Of a stretch of DNA of 64,000 nt, positions 62,546-64,000 are shown one piece after another; position 1 is the stretch's first letter, and each line of letters starts with the position of its first letter. Both the position numbers and the translations under genes were made by a program. The stretch comes from JALOAR01 sp041649415 (GTDB lineage: Bacteria > Patescibacteriota > Minisyncoccia > UBA6257 > Colwellbacteraceae), in assembly GCA_041649415.1 (NCBI GenBank), contig JBAZND010000001.1:124001-188000 (forward strand), written 5' to 3'. A model generated the notes under the pieces. That model had not been told where the DNA came from. It searched no databases and saw only the letters and a list, made by a program, of their open reading frames with translations.

Positions 62546-62619
62546 TGCGCCTACTTGGACTCGAACCAAGGACCCTGGAGGTATAAGCTCCATGCTCTAA
62601 CCAGCTGAGCTATAGGCGC
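62546..62619 (-). tRNA. tRNA-Ile (anticodon TAT)
   Basis: Acceptor GCGCCTA/TAGGCGC, discriminator A, D arm AGCTCAGCTGGTTAGAGC, anticodon stem TGGAG/CTCCA with loop CTTATAC, so anticodon TAT; T loop TTCGAGT. It would read AUA without the lysidine modification that most bacteria need on a CAT anticodon. CCA not encoded. Confidence 0.93.
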
Positions 62620-62646
62620 TTACTCTGTTAGCGTGCCCATTATGCC

Positions 62647-64000
62647 TTAAACCGTGGCCTGTTTCAAACCGTATTTAGAGACAAGTGCGTAGAACTCGTC
62701 TTGTTCCAAAACCTCTTTTTTAACGAGTTCTTCCGCCACATGCTCCAGAGCGCTCTTATATTTTTTGATTGCCGCAATAGCCGTGTCGTAAGCCGAGTCA
62801 ATAAATCTTTTTACTTCCCTATCTATTTCTTCGGCGGTGCTGTTTGAATAGTTTCTTTCAGTGGTTATCTCTCTCCCCAAAAAAATAGTTTCTTCCGTAT
62901 CGCCGAAAGTCATCGGTCCCAGCTTGTCGCTCATGCCATAGCGAGTCACAATTGCGCGCGCTATCTCTGATGCTTTTTTTAAATCATCTGAAGCTCCGGT
63001 TGAAACATCCTTAAAAAATTCTTTTTCAGAAGCATGTCCGGCAACGAGCATCGCCATATCGGCAATAAACTGCTTTCTTGTTTTTAAACGAATCTCTTCA
63101 AGAGGCAACTTCATTGTGTATCCTCCCGCTCTCCCTCTACTTACGATGGAGACTTTTTGTATCGGGTCCGAATCGGGTAGTGAAGCGGCGACAACGGCAT
63201 GTCCTGCTTCATGAATCGCGGTCATCTTCTTTTCCTTGTCTGAAATTATGCGGCTCTTTCGCGCGGGTCCAAGCAGCACTTTTTCTATAGAGTCATATAT
63301 CGCCTCTTGTGGTATTTCGCGGAGATTTTTCTGTGCGGCAAGAATAGCGGCTTCATTTATCAAGTTTTCCAAATCTGCTCCCGAAAATCCGGGGGTGCGA
63401 ACAGCCACTTTTTTTAAATCAGTGTTCTTTGTCATGGGTTTGTTTCTCGCGTGAATTTTTAAGATTTCTTCTCGTTCGCCGATGTCTGGCAGATCAAGAA
63501 CCACTCGGCGATCAAAACGTCCGGGACGAAGAAGTGCAGGATCCAAAACGTCAGGTCTGTTTGTCGCGGCAAGGACGATTACTTTCTCGTCCCTGTCAAA
63601 GCCATCCATCTCAACAAGTATCTGGTTTAAAGTTTGCTCTCGCTCGTCGTGTCCTCCGCCAAGACCCGCCCCGCGTTCTCTGCCCACCGCGTCAATCTCG
63701 TCTACAAAAAGAATTGAAGGCGCCGCCGCCTTCGCTGTTTTGAAGGCGTCTCGCGTGCGTGAAGCGCCGACACCTACGAACATCTCTACGAACTCCGAAG
63801 CGGAAATGTGGAAAAAGGGTACGCCCGCCTCACCAGCAACCGCCCGGGCGAGCAAAGTCTTTCCCGTCCCAGGCGGTCCCATTAGGAGAACTCCTCGCGG
63901 AATCTTCGCACCAACTTCCTGATATTTCTTCGGATTTTTAAGAAAGTCAACAACTTCTTCCAGCTCCTGCTTGGCTTCCTTTAATCCTGCTACGTCTTTA
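62647..64000 (-). CDS. ftsH: ATP-dependent zinc metalloprotease FtsH, 3' part (window edge)
   Basis: The visible 451 codons are the AAA+ and protease domains of the membrane protease FtsH; the N-terminal membrane part lies beyond the right edge, and the frame is open to base 64000. KDVAGLKEAKQELEEVVDFL leads the AAA domain; Walker A is MGPPGTGKTLLARAV, the pore loop MFVGVGASR, Walker B ILFVDEIDAVGRER, SRH ATNRPDVLDPALLRPGRFDR, and the zinc site HEAGHAVVA with the downstream Asp in STGASDDLKKA. The C-terminus (ALVSKYGLKQATV) is shorter than in E. coli. The stop is 27 bp from tRNA-Ile. Confidence 0.97.
   Translation of the reverse strand, partial: KDVAGLKEAKQELEEVVDFLKNPKKYQEVGAKIPRGVLLMGPPGTGKTLLARAVAGEAGVPFFHISASEFVEMFVGVGASRTRDAFKTAKAAAPSILFVDEIDAVGRERGAGLGGGHDEREQTLNQILVEMDGFDRDEKVIVLAATNRPDVLDPALLRPGRFDRRVVLDLPDIGEREEILKIHARNKPMTKNTDLKKVAVRTPGFSGADLENLINEAAILAAQKNLREIPQEAIYDSIEKVLLGPARKSRIISDKEKKMTAIHEAGHAVVAASLPDSDPIQKVSIVSRGRAGGYTMKLPLEEIRLKTRKQFIADMAMLVAGHASEKEFFKDVSTGASDDLKKASEIARAIVTRYGMSDKLGPMTFGDTEETIFLGREITTERNYSNSTAEEIDREVKRFIDSAYDTAIAAIKKYKSALEHVAEELVKKEVLEQDEFYALVSKYGLKQATV

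Noticed and set aside
1..64000. Alternative genetic code with UGA as glycine (as in Gracilibacteria/SR1)
   Set aside because: TGA ends several conserved proteins at the expected position, for example at 13809 and 22702, and the only tRNA-Gly found here has anticodon GCC, not TCA.

Overview
The window looks like a contiguous piece of the chromosome of a Candidate Phyla Radiation (Patescibacteria) bacterium, most likely Parcubacteria-like. This is an inference from many shortened housekeeping proteins (YebC, Dus, MurE-like ligase, PilB, half-size MFS), a CPR-style VirB4/PrgI secretion locus, an rpmH-rnpA-yidC-jag block divergent from dnaA-dnaN, and tightly packed or overlapping genes. TGA is used as a normal stop codon.

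Layout. 1-3521 (minus): 5' end of ileS, cysteine desulfurase, a DEDD-type exonuclease and a phosphohexomutase split into two overlapping ORFs. 3575-7338 (plus): ftsK, a RodZ-like protein, recA. 7339-9607 (minus): folD, glyA and a small zinc-ribbon protein. 9676-16783: DedA/VTT protein abutting a tRNA-Gly, a Ca/Na exchanger, a Pro-Arg-Arg-Phe tRNA cluster, a membrane thiol-redox pair, tRNA-Trp, dus, argS. 16797-17641 (plus): smpB followed by tmRNA. 17734-19486: small genes and candidate RNAs with their own promoters and terminators, then a folded attenuator leader for infC-rpmI-rplT. 20397-29711 (minus): Nudix, polX, half MFS, membrane-anchored Clp ATPase, tRNA-Arg, amino-acid permease, LOG-like protein, beta-CASP nuclease. 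29756-34735: two small genes with strong ribosome sites, MurE-like ligase, ruvA, DksA-like protein, comM, degenerate M23 protein.

34780-44179 (plus): rsmA, then a type IV secretion-like operon: VirB6/TrbL-like channel, Pro/Glu-rich protein, PrgI (VirB3-like), VirB4 ATPase, and two paralogous two-helix pilin-like proteins whose exported tails differ. One tail carries a carbohydrate-binding-like module and a C39-like cysteine peptidase; the other carries five C-x3-W-x4-C repeats.

44183-48699 is the likely origin region: jag, yidC, rnpA, rpmH on one strand and dnaA, dnaN on the other, with a consensus DnaA box and AT-rich DNA. 48743-58615: PBP1A, ruvC and yebC, pilB, a candidate structured RNA, ruvB, tsaE, a standalone 5'-3' exonuclease, an orphan histidine kinase and mutM. 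58691-60182: holA, rpsT, yraN.

60183-60641 is a 459-bp non-coding block with the most striking sequence structure of the window: four parS-like dyads (two exact TGTTTGCCGGCAAACA), one of them the centre of a perfect 48-bp palindrome, five TGTGAAAACA-type iterons, a further nested inverted repeat and a consensus DnaA box, about 14 kb from dnaA. 60642-64000: RNHCP protein, a membrane protein, an AlkD-like protein, tRNA-Val, a rare tRNA-Ile with anticodon UAU, and the 3' part of ftsH.

Two initiation styles coexist. Many housekeeping genes have a -10 box only 6-12 nt before the start codon, implying leaderless or nearly leaderless mRNAs. A few small unknown genes have full promoters and AAGGAGG ribosome sites.
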